Shown here: piece by piece, positions 10,915 through 18,328 of the stretch
Numbering within the stretch: position 1 is the stretch's first letter
Layout: every line of letters begins with the position of its first letter
Source of the DNA: Bacteroidia bacterium
GTDB lineage: Bacteria; Bacteroidota; Bacteroidia; Chitinophagales; JAUHXS01
Direction: 5' to 3'
DNA length: 64,000 bases
Assembly: GCA_030426955.1 (NCBI GenBank)
Contig: JAUHXS010000010.1
Coordinates: 1 to 64,000, forward strand
Notes under the pieces: model-generated
The model's input: the letters and a program-made list of their open reading frames with translations, nothing else
What the model was told of the DNA's origin: nothing
Databases searched by the model: none
Position numbers and translations under genes: made by a program

Positions 10915-12498
10915 TTACTTATAACTGCCTTCCATTTCTTTTACCAACTCCTCTAACTTCTTCAAGTCAGCTTCTTCTAACTTTCCAGCTCTAAAGTTAT
11001 CCAATACATCTTTGTGTCTGCTTTCCAATTGTCCTGTGAAGTCTTCTTCAAAAGCTTTCACTTTATTAACTGGTATGTTTTTCAAAAGACCTTTTGTTCC
11101 AAGATAGATAATTGCAACTTGCTTTTCAACAGATACTGGGGAATATTGATTTTGCTTCAAAATCTCTACGTTTCTCATACCTTTATCTAGAACTGATTTA
11201 GTAGCTGCATCTAAGTCAGAACCAAACTTAGCAAATGCTTCAAGCTCTCTATATTGTGCTTGATCTAGCTTCAATGTACCAGATACTTTCTTCATGGATT
11301 TAATCTGTGCATTACCTCCCACACGAGATACAGATATACCTACGTTGATTGCTGGTCTTACTCCAGAGTTAAATAAGTTATTCTCTAGGAATATCTGTCC
11401 GTCTGTAATAGAGATCACGTTAGTTGGGATATAAGCAGAAACGTCACCTGCTTGTGTTTCGATAATCGGTAATGCAGTTAATGATCCTCCCCCTTTAATT
11501 TTTCCCTTTAGTGAATCAGGCACATCGTTCATCTCCTGTGCTACTTTATCATCACTGATCACTTTTGCCGCACGCTCCAATAATCTTGAATGCAAGTAAA
11601 ATACGTCTCCAGGATATGCTTCACGCCCAGGAGGTCTTTTTAATAGTAGAGAAACCTCTCTATAGGCTACTGCTTGCTTAGATAAATCATCATAAACTAC
11701 TAAAGCAGGTCTTCCAGTATCTCTGAAATACTCCCCAATTGCAGCGCCAGCAAATGGTGAATAGAATTGTAATGGAGCAGGATCGGCCGCTGATGCATTC
11801 ACTATAGTTGTATACGCCATGGCACCGTTATCTTCTAAAATCTTCGCTACGTTAGCAACCGTAGATGACTTTTGACCAGAAGCAACATAGATACAATATA
11901 CGGGCTCTCCTTTGTCGTAAAATTCTTTTTGGTTAAGAATCGTATCGATCGCAATTGTTGTTTTACCAGTTTGTCTATCGCCAATGATCAACTCCCTTTG
12001 TCCTCGTCCAATTGGAATCATCGCATCAATCGCTTTAATACCTGTTTGCAATGGCTCACTTACAGGTTCTCTGTAAATCACACCCGGAGCCTTTCTTTCT
12101 AATGGCATCTCATAAGTTTCTCCTTCAATTGGTCCTTTACCATCAATCGGTTCTCCTAATGGATTTACAACTCTACCTACAACACCTTCTCCTACTTTAA
12201 TAGAAGCAATTCTATTTGTTCTTTTTACGGTATCTCCTTCCTTAATTTCCTCAGATGGTCCCATTAATACCACCCCAACATTATCTTCTTCCAAGTTTAA
12301 TGCGATGGCATTGACACCGTTCTCAAATTCAACAAGCTCTCCTTGCTTTACATTAGTAAGACCATACACCCTGGCAATACCATCACCCACTTGAAGTACA
12401 GAACCTGTCTCTTCTAGTTCTGCTGTAGATTTAAAATTGGATAACTCCTGTTTTAATATCGATGTGATTTCATCTGGTTTGATTGCTGTAGTAGCCAT
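10915..12498 (-). CDS. atpA: ATP synthase F1 subunit alpha
   Basis: 527 residues, the usual length for the regulatory nucleotide-binding subunit of the F1 hexamer. The Walker A motif GDRQTGKT lies at residues 173-180. The family signature [14 protein letters not shown] occurs near residue 375. It sits between atpH (15 bp upstream) and atpG in a co-directional operon. No anomalies were seen. Confidence 0.98.
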   Translation of the reverse strand: MATTAIKPDEITSILKQELSNFKSTAELEETGSVLQVGDGIARVYGLTNVKQGELVEFENGVNAIALNLEEDNVGVVLMGPSEEIKEGDTVKRTNRIASIKVGEGVVGRVVNPLGEPIDGKGPIEGETYEMPLERKAPGVIYREPVSEPLQTGIKAIDAMIPIGRGQRELIIGDRQTGKTTIAIDTILNQKEFYDKGEPVYCIYVASGQKSSTVANVAKILEDNGAMAYTTIVNASAADPAPLQFYSPFAGAAIGEYFRDTGRPALVVYDDLSKQAVAYREVSLLLKRPPGREAYPGDVFYLHSRLLERAAKVISDDKVAQEMNDVPDSLKGKIKGGGSLTALPIIETQAGDVSAYIPTNVISITDGQIFLENNLFNSGVRPAINVGISVSRVGGNAQIKSMKKVSGTLKLDQAQYRELEAFAKFGSDLDAATKSVLDKGMRNVEILKQNQYSPVSVEKQVAIIYLGTKGLLKNIPVNKVKAFEEDFTGQLESRHKDVLDNFRAGKLEEADLKKLEELVKEMEGSYK

Positions 12499-12513
12499 AT
12501 TTATATTTATTTA

Positions 12514-13044
12514 TTAAAACTGTTGTTCTATTTCTCTTAATTTACTTGCAATGCTAGTATCATATAGATTGCCTTCATACTCTAGTACAAAACCGCCTAT
12601 AATATCTTTATCAACTTCTTTGTTTAGCTCAACTTCTTTTTTGCCTGTTGCGGATAAAAGTGCTTCCTTGATCTTCTTCTCAAATCCCTCCTCAGCTTTA
12701 TCAGCTGTTGTTAAAGTAGCAGATAGAATTCCGTTGCTCTCTTTGTATAATTCTTTAAATGCTAGACCAATTTCTGGCAAGATATTTTCCCTTTTCTTTT
12801 TTATCGCAATCTTGAAGAAAGCCAATGTCAAGTCATCTACCTTTTTAGTGAATACTTTATCTATAACTGCTGATTTTTTATCTGCATTTACAATTGGGCT
12901 TTTTAGTAATAACTCAAAGTCGCGATTGCTCTCTACAATACTATTGAATAAGCTAATGTCTCCATTTACCGCTTCCAACTTTTTTTGCTCTTCAGCAAGT
13001 TGCAAGAGTGATTTGGCGTATCTAGAAGCTAATTTTGAATTCAT
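12514..13044 (-). CDS. atpH: ATP synthase F1 subunit delta (OSCP)
   Basis: 176 residues. Delta links the peripheral b-subunit stalk to the top of F1. The N-terminal helical domain (NSKLASRYAKSLLQLAEEQ) and the C-terminal KEVELNKEVDKDIIGGFVL segment match the OSCP/delta family. It lies 2 bp after atpF and 15 bp before atpA. A long open frame on the opposite strand (12551-13060) is a compositional shadow of this gene. Confidence 0.96.
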   Translation of the reverse strand: MNSKLASRYAKSLLQLAEEQKKLEAVNGDISLFNSIVESNRDFELLLKSPIVNADKKSAVIDKVFTKKVDDLTLAFFKIAIKKKRENILPEIGLAFKELYKESNGILSATLTTADKAEEGFEKKIKEALLSATGKKEVELNKEVDKDIIGGFVLEYEGNLYDTSIASKLREIEQQF

Positions 13045-13046
13045 CC

Positions 13047-13547
13047 TTAGTTCAACTTAATATCAGCAACAAGCTCATTTAGATATTTGTCTTGCTCTTT
13101 CTTGTCTTTTAATTCTTTTCTCAAAATTTTGCTAGCCACTTCTACTGCCATCGTGCCTACCTCATTTTTAATATCCGCCATAACAGCATTTTTTTGAGAT
13201 TCAATCTCTTTTTTGGCATTTTCTGTAATCTTAGCTGCTGCCTCTCTTGCTTCTTCCTTTGCCTCGGAGATAAGACTTTCCTTAGCATCTTTCGCTTCTT
13301 TTATGATTTTTGCCCGCTCTTCTTTCGCTTCCAAAAGAAGTTTCTCATTAGCTGCTTGCAAGTTGGCCATTTCCTCTTTTGCTTTCTCAGCCGCTTTCAA
13401 AGATTCTTCAATAGATTGCTCTCTCTCATTTACTGCGTTTAGAATAGGCTTCCAAGCAAACTTTCTCAGCAAGAAAAGAATGATAACAAATAAAACGGTT
13501 TGCCAAAAAAACAAACCAACTGAAAACTCGTGTAATAACTTATCCAT
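13047..13547 (-). CDS. atpF: ATP synthase F0 subunit b
   Basis: 166 residues. One N-terminal membrane segment (about residues 10-27, VGLFFWQTVLFVIILFLL) is followed by a long charged, Ala/Glu/Lys-rich coiled coil. This is the peripheral stator stalk of F0F1. It lies between atpE (73 bp upstream) and atpH in the operon. Length and architecture are standard. Confidence 0.97.
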   Translation of the reverse strand: MDKLLHEFSVGLFFWQTVLFVIILFLLRKFAWKPILNAVNEREQSIEESLKAAEKAKEEMANLQAANEKLLLEAKEERAKIIKEAKDAKESLISEAKEEAREAAAKITENAKKEIESQKNAVMADIKNEVGTMAVEVASKILRKELKDKKEQDKYLNELVADIKLN

Positions 13548-13620
13548 ATCTTTTTATTTATTTCCTCCAGTAGTTAAAGAAGAACTGCAACCAATCGTTG
13601 CAGTTCTCTTTTCTTTTGAA

Positions 13621-13824
<204 letters not shown>

Positions 13825-13846
13825 TTAAATGAATAAATAAGCATCT

Positions 13847-14926
13847 TTAATGGTCATCATGTTCTGCTACTGCACCTCCAAAATAAAGCGCCGTAAGCAT
13901 TGTGAAAATATATGCCTGTAAAAAGGCTACCAATAATTCTATTACGGATAAAAACAAGGTTAATCCTAAGAAAGCTCCTCTTGCCATCCAATTTGTAAAT
14001 ACGTATAGTAGTGCTAATAAGCTCATAATCACCACGTGACCTGCAGAAATATTAGCATAAAGTCGAATCATCAATGAAAATGGTTTAATTACAGTTCCCA
14101 ATAATTCTATCAATGCTAATGGAATTCTCATTGGAACTGGTACTCCTGGCATCCAAAAAATGTGCCCCCAATAATGTTTATTAGCAGTAAATTGAGTAAT
14201 AAGATAGGTCATTAAAGCTAGGGCGAAGGTAACTGCAATATTTCCAGTTACATTTATACCTAGTGGTGTCAAACCAACTAGATTTATAAACCAAATAAAG
14301 AAAAAGACAGTTAGAAGATAACTCATATACTTCTTGTAATGCTTTTCGCCAATATTGGGGATGGCAATTTCGTCTCTTACAAACAGCACTAAAGGCTCTA
14401 AAAACTTTCCCCCTTTTTTTGGAATTGGATTCTCTTTATAAGACTTCGCCATTCTTGAGAAAACCAAAATAAGAAAAGCGCCCATCAACATGATAGTAAA
14501 TACGTTCTTTGTAATAGAGAAGTCTAATGGCTTAGGATTTGATGGGTGACCATGTTCGCCCATAGTAATTGTGCCAGCTTCATCCGTTTCATATATTTTT
14601 CCATGGTATATTTTATAATACTTCCCATCACAAGATGCCACAGATTCTCCATGATGAAATCTTGATGAAGAAAAAATATGCAACCCATCATCAAATAAGA
14701 TTACTGGCAAAGGGAACTCCCACCCCATGGCATGCCAGATTGTATAGTCATAAGAGTCTTGTAGGTGATGTTGAATATAAGCCTTTGCGCCATTTTCATC
14801 ATGAGCACCAGTTTTCAAGTCCATGTGTAAGTCTTCCTCTTGAGAATTATCTTCTCCTCGAACATCAACAGTTGAAAGTCCTATTGATAAAGCAACTAGC
14901 AAACAAAAACTTAATATTCTATTCAT
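13847..14926 (-). CDS. atpB: ATP synthase F0 subunit a with N-terminal extension
   Basis: 359 residues, longer than the roughly 270 of the E. coli protein. It starts with a signal-peptide-like segment (residues 1-24) and an extra polar domain of about 110 residues rich in His and aromatic residues, as in many Bacteroidota a-subunits. Membrane helices follow. The essential stator arginine is Arg288 in the motif SLMIRLYANISAGH. The protein forms the proton half-channels against the c-ring. It is 34 bp upstream of atpE and downstream of the atpI-like gene. Confidence 0.95.
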   Translation of the reverse strand: MNRILSFCLLVALSIGLSTVDVRGEDNSQEEDLHMDLKTGAHDENGAKAYIQHHLQDSYDYTIWHAMGWEFPLPVILFDDGLHIFSSSRFHHGESVASCDGKYYKIYHGKIYETDEAGTITMGEHGHPSNPKPLDFSITKNVFTIMLMGAFLILVFSRMAKSYKENPIPKKGGKFLEPLVLFVRDEIAIPNIGEKHYKKYMSYLLTVFFFIWFINLVGLTPLGINVTGNIAVTFALALMTYLITQFTANKHYWGHIFWMPGVPVPMRIPLALIELLGTVIKPFSLMIRLYANISAGHVVIMSLLALLYVFTNWMARGAFLGLTLFLSVIELLVAFLQAYIFTMLTALYFGGAVAEHDDH

Positions 14927-14983
14927 AGCTTTCTTAAGAGTTGCAAAGCTAATAAATTTAAAAATTAAAAACCCTATTGTGGA

Positions 14984-15358
14984 TTACTTTTTGAGCAATT
15001 TTAGAAGAAAAAGAACTTCTACGATCAGGCAAACTGCATATGGAATAAAAAACAAGGCAAATTCTGCTTTATCTACTCTACCATCTGCCTTAAAATCTGA
15101 ATGGAATAGAAGAAAATAAGCTCCAAATTTCAACCCACTACCGACCATAAATACAAAACCCAAAATCTCTGACTTATTCTCTTTTAAAATTGACAAGGCG
15201 GAAAAAATTGCAATTGCTAAAGCAATATTGACCCCATAGGATAACACTGCTAAATCTTGACCACCAGTCAGCTTATTATGAAATATAAAAACAACTCCTA
15301 TAATTACTAACAAATAAAGACAGAAATTCAGGATAGCCTTAAAGACTCTGCTATTCAT
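14984..15358 (-). CDS. Four-helix membrane protein, AtpI-position
   Basis: 124 residues with about four hydrophobic segments (residues 11-27, 33-52, 64-85 and 103-121) and a C-terminal KLLKK. It overlaps the start of atpZ's 3' end by 8 bp and precedes atpB, the position of the ATP synthase accessory subunit I. Sequence similarity to characterised AtpI is not obvious by eye. The assignment rests on topology and operon position. A role in c-ring assembly or Mg2+ uptake would be inference. Confidence 0.6.
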   Translation of the reverse strand: MNSRVFKAILNFCLYLLVIIGVVFIFHNKLTGGQDLAVLSYGVNIALAIAIFSALSILKENKSEILGFVFMVGSGLKFGAYFLLFHSDFKADGRVDKAEFALFFIPYAVCLIVEVLFLLKLLKK

Positions 15359-15566
15359 TTTTATTGATCTTCTTTAGCTGTTGCAATACAAAATACATGG
15401 CAATGATGATCGATAACAGAGTCAACCCTATAGTAAACCACTTTTTATCCATGGGGAACTTCTCATCTAGCCACTTACCGGCATAGGCACCTAAAAATAT
15501 AGTAGTCCCCATTTGAATACCCATTCCAGATAACTGAAGAAATTTGTTTGGCGTTGAGCTAGGCAT
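15351..15566 (-). CDS. atpZ: AtpZ/AtpI-family small membrane protein
   Basis: 71 residues with two membrane helices. The family pattern is visible in GIQMGTTIFLGAYAGKWLDE and a C-terminal helix ending LQQLKKINKNE. AtpZ-type proteins accompany F0F1 operons and are implicated in ATP synthase assembly or cation supply. It is the first gene of the atp operon here. Its ATG lies only 9 bp downstream of a strong hairpin (15576-15613). Confidence 0.75.
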   Translation of the reverse strand: MPSSTPNKFLQLSGMGIQMGTTIFLGAYAGKWLDEKFPMDKKWFTIGLTLLSIIIAMYFVLQQLKKINKNE

Positions 15567-15575
15567 ATAATTAAA

Positions 15576-15613
15576 AATCCCTTCGTTTATTTCATGAAAT
15601 AGACGAAGGGATT
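15576..15613 (-). terminator. 38-nt near-perfect hairpin before the atp operon
   Basis: The two 19-nt arms meet without a spacer and pair at every position except one T/G (15587/15602), which is a wobble in RNA. On the minus strand it ends in GGGATTTTTAATT, a short U-tract, consistent with an intrinsic terminator for the upstream lipoprotein gene. Because atpZ starts 9 bp beyond, it may instead lie in the atp leader and act as an attenuator or mask the AAGGGA motif in its 3' arm. The sequence does not decide which. Confidence 0.65.
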
Positions 15614-15632
15614 GAAATAATTTAAAAATTGA

Positions 15633-16148
15633 TTATCCCAGAATTTTTATCAATGCGTAGATCAATCCAGGTAGATAAAATAATAATGTTAAAATAAGGT
15701 CAATCCAAAACTCAGTACCAATACCAAGGTGCAATGCTACTGCCAATGGTGGTATAAATATTGCAATAATTACTAATAGCAACAAGTCCACATCGCCTTT
15801 AGAACCTGATTTTTTTGCAGTCTTAAGGTTTGTCTTTACCTCTGATTTAATCTCTTTTCTAAAAGCTTTTTGCTCCGATTTACTCATTTCTTCGTATTCC
15901 TGAGGAATAAGCATCGTTTCTGGCAGCACTACATTATTCATCGGATTCACAACATTAGTCTCCGCACTAACCATTAAAACTGGCTCTTCTTCCAACGCTT
16001 TTTGAGCAGGCTCTACTTTTTTGTTTAGCTGAACATGCTTGGGGTAAAGCTGTTGTTCTTTGAATAATGATGTATATTGCTCTCGACTACATGATGAAAG
16101 CAATACTACAACAAATAATGAAAAAAACAATAATGATCTGGTTTTCAT
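15633..16148 (-). CDS. Lipoprotein with C-terminal YqaE/Pmp3 domain
   Basis: 171 residues. A lipoprotein signal (VVVLLSSC, Cys20) is followed by a charged linker of about 95 residues. The C-terminal module (about 118-170) resembles the Pmp3/YqaE family: two hydrophobic segments with IAIFIPPLAVALHLG and LPGLIYALIKIL. Stand-alone Pmp3 proteins are about 50 residues and linked to membrane potential and stress. Joining one to a lipid-anchored N-terminal extension is known in Bacteroidota but functionally undefined. The gene precedes the atp operon and is separated from it by the 15576-15613 hairpin. Confidence 0.75.
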   Translation of the reverse strand: MKTRSLLFFSLFVVVLLSSCSREQYTSLFKEQQLYPKHVQLNKKVEPAQKALEEEPVLMVSAETNVVNPMNNVVLPETMLIPQEYEEMSKSEQKAFRKEIKSEVKTNLKTAKKSGSKGDVDLLLLVIIAIFIPPLAVALHLGIGTEFWIDLILTLLFYLPGLIYALIKILG

Positions 16149-16258
16149 ATTAATATGTTTTTAAATTTTGAGTTTCAAGATTCAAAGTTAAAAAATAAAA
16201 CGGTTAGGTAACTAAAATTTTATAATTACTTTAAACGTCAAAATTATGACAATAATAA

Positions 16259-16441
16259 ATGAAAAATACAATCTACAGACTTAAAGCTAAGCTTCCAAAG
16301 AACCACATGGCTAGCCTAAAAGGAGGTCAGGCAACTCCCCAAGACAAAAAGAAAGAGGCAAGCAAGTCCTCTAAAACCATAACGGACTCTTTTTTTGATC
16401 AAGTAAATAATTTACACCAAGAGTTTTTCAAAGACATTTAG
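16259..16441 (+). CDS. Putative double-glycine leader peptide (RiPP/bacteriocin-like precursor)
   Basis: 60 residues. The N-terminus MKNTIYRLKAKLPKNHMASL ends in Lys-Gly-Gly at residues 21-23. This resembles the leader of Bacteroidota natural-product precursor families, which follow an L-x-L-x-x-x-L ... M-x-x-L-(K/R)-GG pattern. The remainder is a polar, Lys/Ser-rich 37-residue core with no Cys and an amphipathic tail (FFDQVNNLHQEFFKDI). It is divergent from the lipoprotein gene and convergent with a C1 peptidase. No modification enzyme or C39 transporter is in the window, so a product is speculative. It could also be an unrelated small protein with a chance GG. Confidence 0.5.
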   Translation: MKNTIYRLKAKLPKNHMASLKGGQATPQDKKKEASKSSKTITDSFFDQVNNLHQEFFKDI

Positions 16442-16464
16442 AGTGTATTATAAAAAGCTTTAAA

Positions 16465-17673
16465 CTAATTAATCTTCTTCCAGATTTCTTTTGGAACGCC
16501 ATTCTTATGCAATGTGATCGTCATCATTTTTAATTTGATGTAATCTTCATGATAAAAATAGTATCCTTTGTTTTTTCCATTTCGCGCTCCACTGCCAGAG
16601 TCCTTAATTAAAAACCACCAACCATCTTCACTTTCTTTATAGCCAATTAAATGAATCGCATGATCATCAGTAGTTGCCCCATTGTTAAATCTTAGCTGTC
16701 TGGCATCTTCATTAATATATTCTGAAGGTATATCAAAAGTTGGTACCATCGCCACATCATTAGTTGGGCTATAACCAGGCTCTGAAACATCGCCACCAAT
16801 AGAAATCGTATACCCATTTTTGAGTGAATTTTTAATAATTGCTACAAAGTCGTCTAATGGCACGTTGTAGTAATCATCACTATTCCACCAGTTATCTGGG
16901 ACATCATATTCAGCTTTTGAATAATATGGAGATACCTTTAAGGACATAAAATTGACGTAATCGCTTGGGTTTAACTTGGCAACATTATCTAGATATTCTT
17001 TGGGAGTCATTTTCTTACCCTCAACTTTAATTTTCTCCGGTGCTTTTCCGATATGCTCATCTAGGTAAGATCTGATATCTTTCATAATAGCTTCCTTATC
17101 CCAACTATCTTCTTTTTTTGCTTTTTTCAATCGATCCTTCATCTTTTTAAACATCTCCTCGTGATTGTGAAATTTGTCGTCGCTTTCTTTTCCAACATAT
17201 GCTTCTGCAGGCACCACGCCATATTGTGACATCATTCTAGCCACTGCGTTGGTCTCTGATCCCTCGCCAAAGGGAGACTCCCCTTTTGTCTTAATATATT
17301 CTTCTGCTTTCCCAATATACTCCCAATAAACCGTGTACAACTCTGATAGCTTGACTTCCTGCTTTGTTTGCCTATAAATCTCTGACTCAAAAAAAGAAGA
17401 AGTGGAGAAGCACCAACAAGTGCCTGTATTTCCTTGTGACAATGGATCATTACACCAAGCTGTCGTAAATTCTGAAGGAGACTGGGGGATGACAACTCCC
17501 TCATAGTCCATTTTAAAAGTCTTTTTACTTTCCCTTGGGTCTTTGCCTGCACTTTTTAAAATCTCGTTGTAATAATCGTTCTTGTAATCAATGTAAACCC
17601 CCTTGTCCTGTTTTTGTGCGAATAAAACAGTTAAAATGAATAAGAAAATTAGGCTAGTAAAAATGTGTTTCAT
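16465..17673 (-). CDS. Secreted C1 (bleomycin-hydrolase-like) cysteine peptidase
   Basis: 402 residues with a signal peptide (residues 1-20, ending FAQ). The papain-fold active site is visible: oxyanion Gln80 and nucleophile Cys86 in SQGNTGTCWCFS, and the catalytic His in TTDDHAIHLIGY. The third motif, usually KNSWG, reads LIKDSGSG, so the Asn position is Asp. A Lys-rich helical insertion occupies roughly residues 160-215. The size and the DDHA motif suit the PepC/bleomycin hydrolase branch (C1B), here exported. The substrate is unknown. Its 3' end faces the double-glycine peptide gene 23 bp away. Confidence 0.8.
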   Translation of the reverse strand: MKHIFTSLIFLFILTVLFAQKQDKGVYIDYKNDYYNEILKSAGKDPRESKKTFKMDYEGVVIPQSPSEFTTAWCNDPLSQGNTGTCWCFSTSSFFESEIYRQTKQEVKLSELYTVYWEYIGKAEEYIKTKGESPFGEGSETNAVARMMSQYGVVPAEAYVGKESDDKFHNHEEMFKKMKDRLKKAKKEDSWDKEAIMKDIRSYLDEHIGKAPEKIKVEGKKMTPKEYLDNVAKLNPSDYVNFMSLKVSPYYSKAEYDVPDNWWNSDDYYNVPLDDFVAIIKNSLKNGYTISIGGDVSEPGYSPTNDVAMVPTFDIPSEYINEDARQLRFNNGATTDDHAIHLIGYKESEDGWWFLIKDSGSGARNGKNKGYYFYHEDYIKLKMMTITLHKNGVPKEIWKKIN

Positions 17674-17731
17674 AAACTATTTGATATTTTAGAATACAAA
17701 TCTACAAAACAGATTTAAAGCAGAAAATATT

Positions 17732-18292
17732 TTACCCTTTTACCCTATCAGGATTATCCTTAATGAAAGTTTTCCAATCTTTGGCCTTACCTCCTTTCAA
17801 AATAGGATTAGAAGACTGAAAATAATGGCATACTGCCACAGATAGTGCATCAGTAGCATCAAAATAGGATGGCTGTTCTTCATACTTTAATAAATTTTTA
17901 AGCATCGCTGCCACTTGCTCTTTTGAAGCATTACCATTACCAGTAATAGACTGCTTTATTTTCTTTGGCGCATATTCAAATACGGGAATTCCTTTTGTTA
18001 TGCCTGCAGCGATTCCTACACCCTGCGCCCTGCCCAACTTTAGCATAGACTGTACATTTTTACCGTAAAAAGGCGCTTCTATCGCTAGTTCATCTGGGTG
18101 ATAGGCCTCTATCAACTTTTGAGTTCGCTCAAATATCTTCTTTAGCTTTAAATATGGGTCTTTTTCCTTGTCAAGCTTCACGACCCCAAGATTAATTAAG
18201 CTAATTTTATTGCCCGAAACTTGAATATTGCTATATCCAAAAATGTTGGTTCCAGGATCAATACCTAAGATTATTTTGTTATTTTGAGCCAG
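17732..18292 (-). CDS. ruvC: Holliday junction resolvase RuvC, probable CTG start
   Basis: 186 residues if started at the CTG at 18292 (M-AQNNKIILGIDPGTN). The four catalytic carboxylates fall at Asp12, Glu72, Asp145 and Asp148, matching the spacing of E. coli RuvC (7, 66, 138, 141). The first ATG (18181) would remove the essential GIDPGT strand, so it cannot be the true start. Between the upstream in-frame stop and GIDPG there is no ATG, GTG or TTG; CTG is the best candidate. It cleaves four-way junctions in recombination. Divergent from the flippase fusion gene, 36 bp away. Confidence 0.93.
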   Translation of the reverse strand: MAQNNKIILGIDPGTNIFGYSNIQVSGNKISLINLGVVKLDKEKDPYLKLKKIFERTQKLIEAYHPDELAIEAPFYGKNVQSMLKLGRAQGVGIAAGITKGIPVFEYAPKKIKQSITGNGNASKEQVAAMLKNLLKYEEQPSYFDATDALSVAVCHYFQSSNPILKGGKAKDWKTFIKDNPDRVKG

Positions 18293-18328
18293 TTTTAACG
18301 TTTTATTACTTTAGAATAGGCAAAATCA

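Noticed and set aside
12551..13060. Long plus-strand ORF opposite atpH
   Set aside because: Ser-rich shadow frame fully covered by a certain gene with conserved OSCP sequence.
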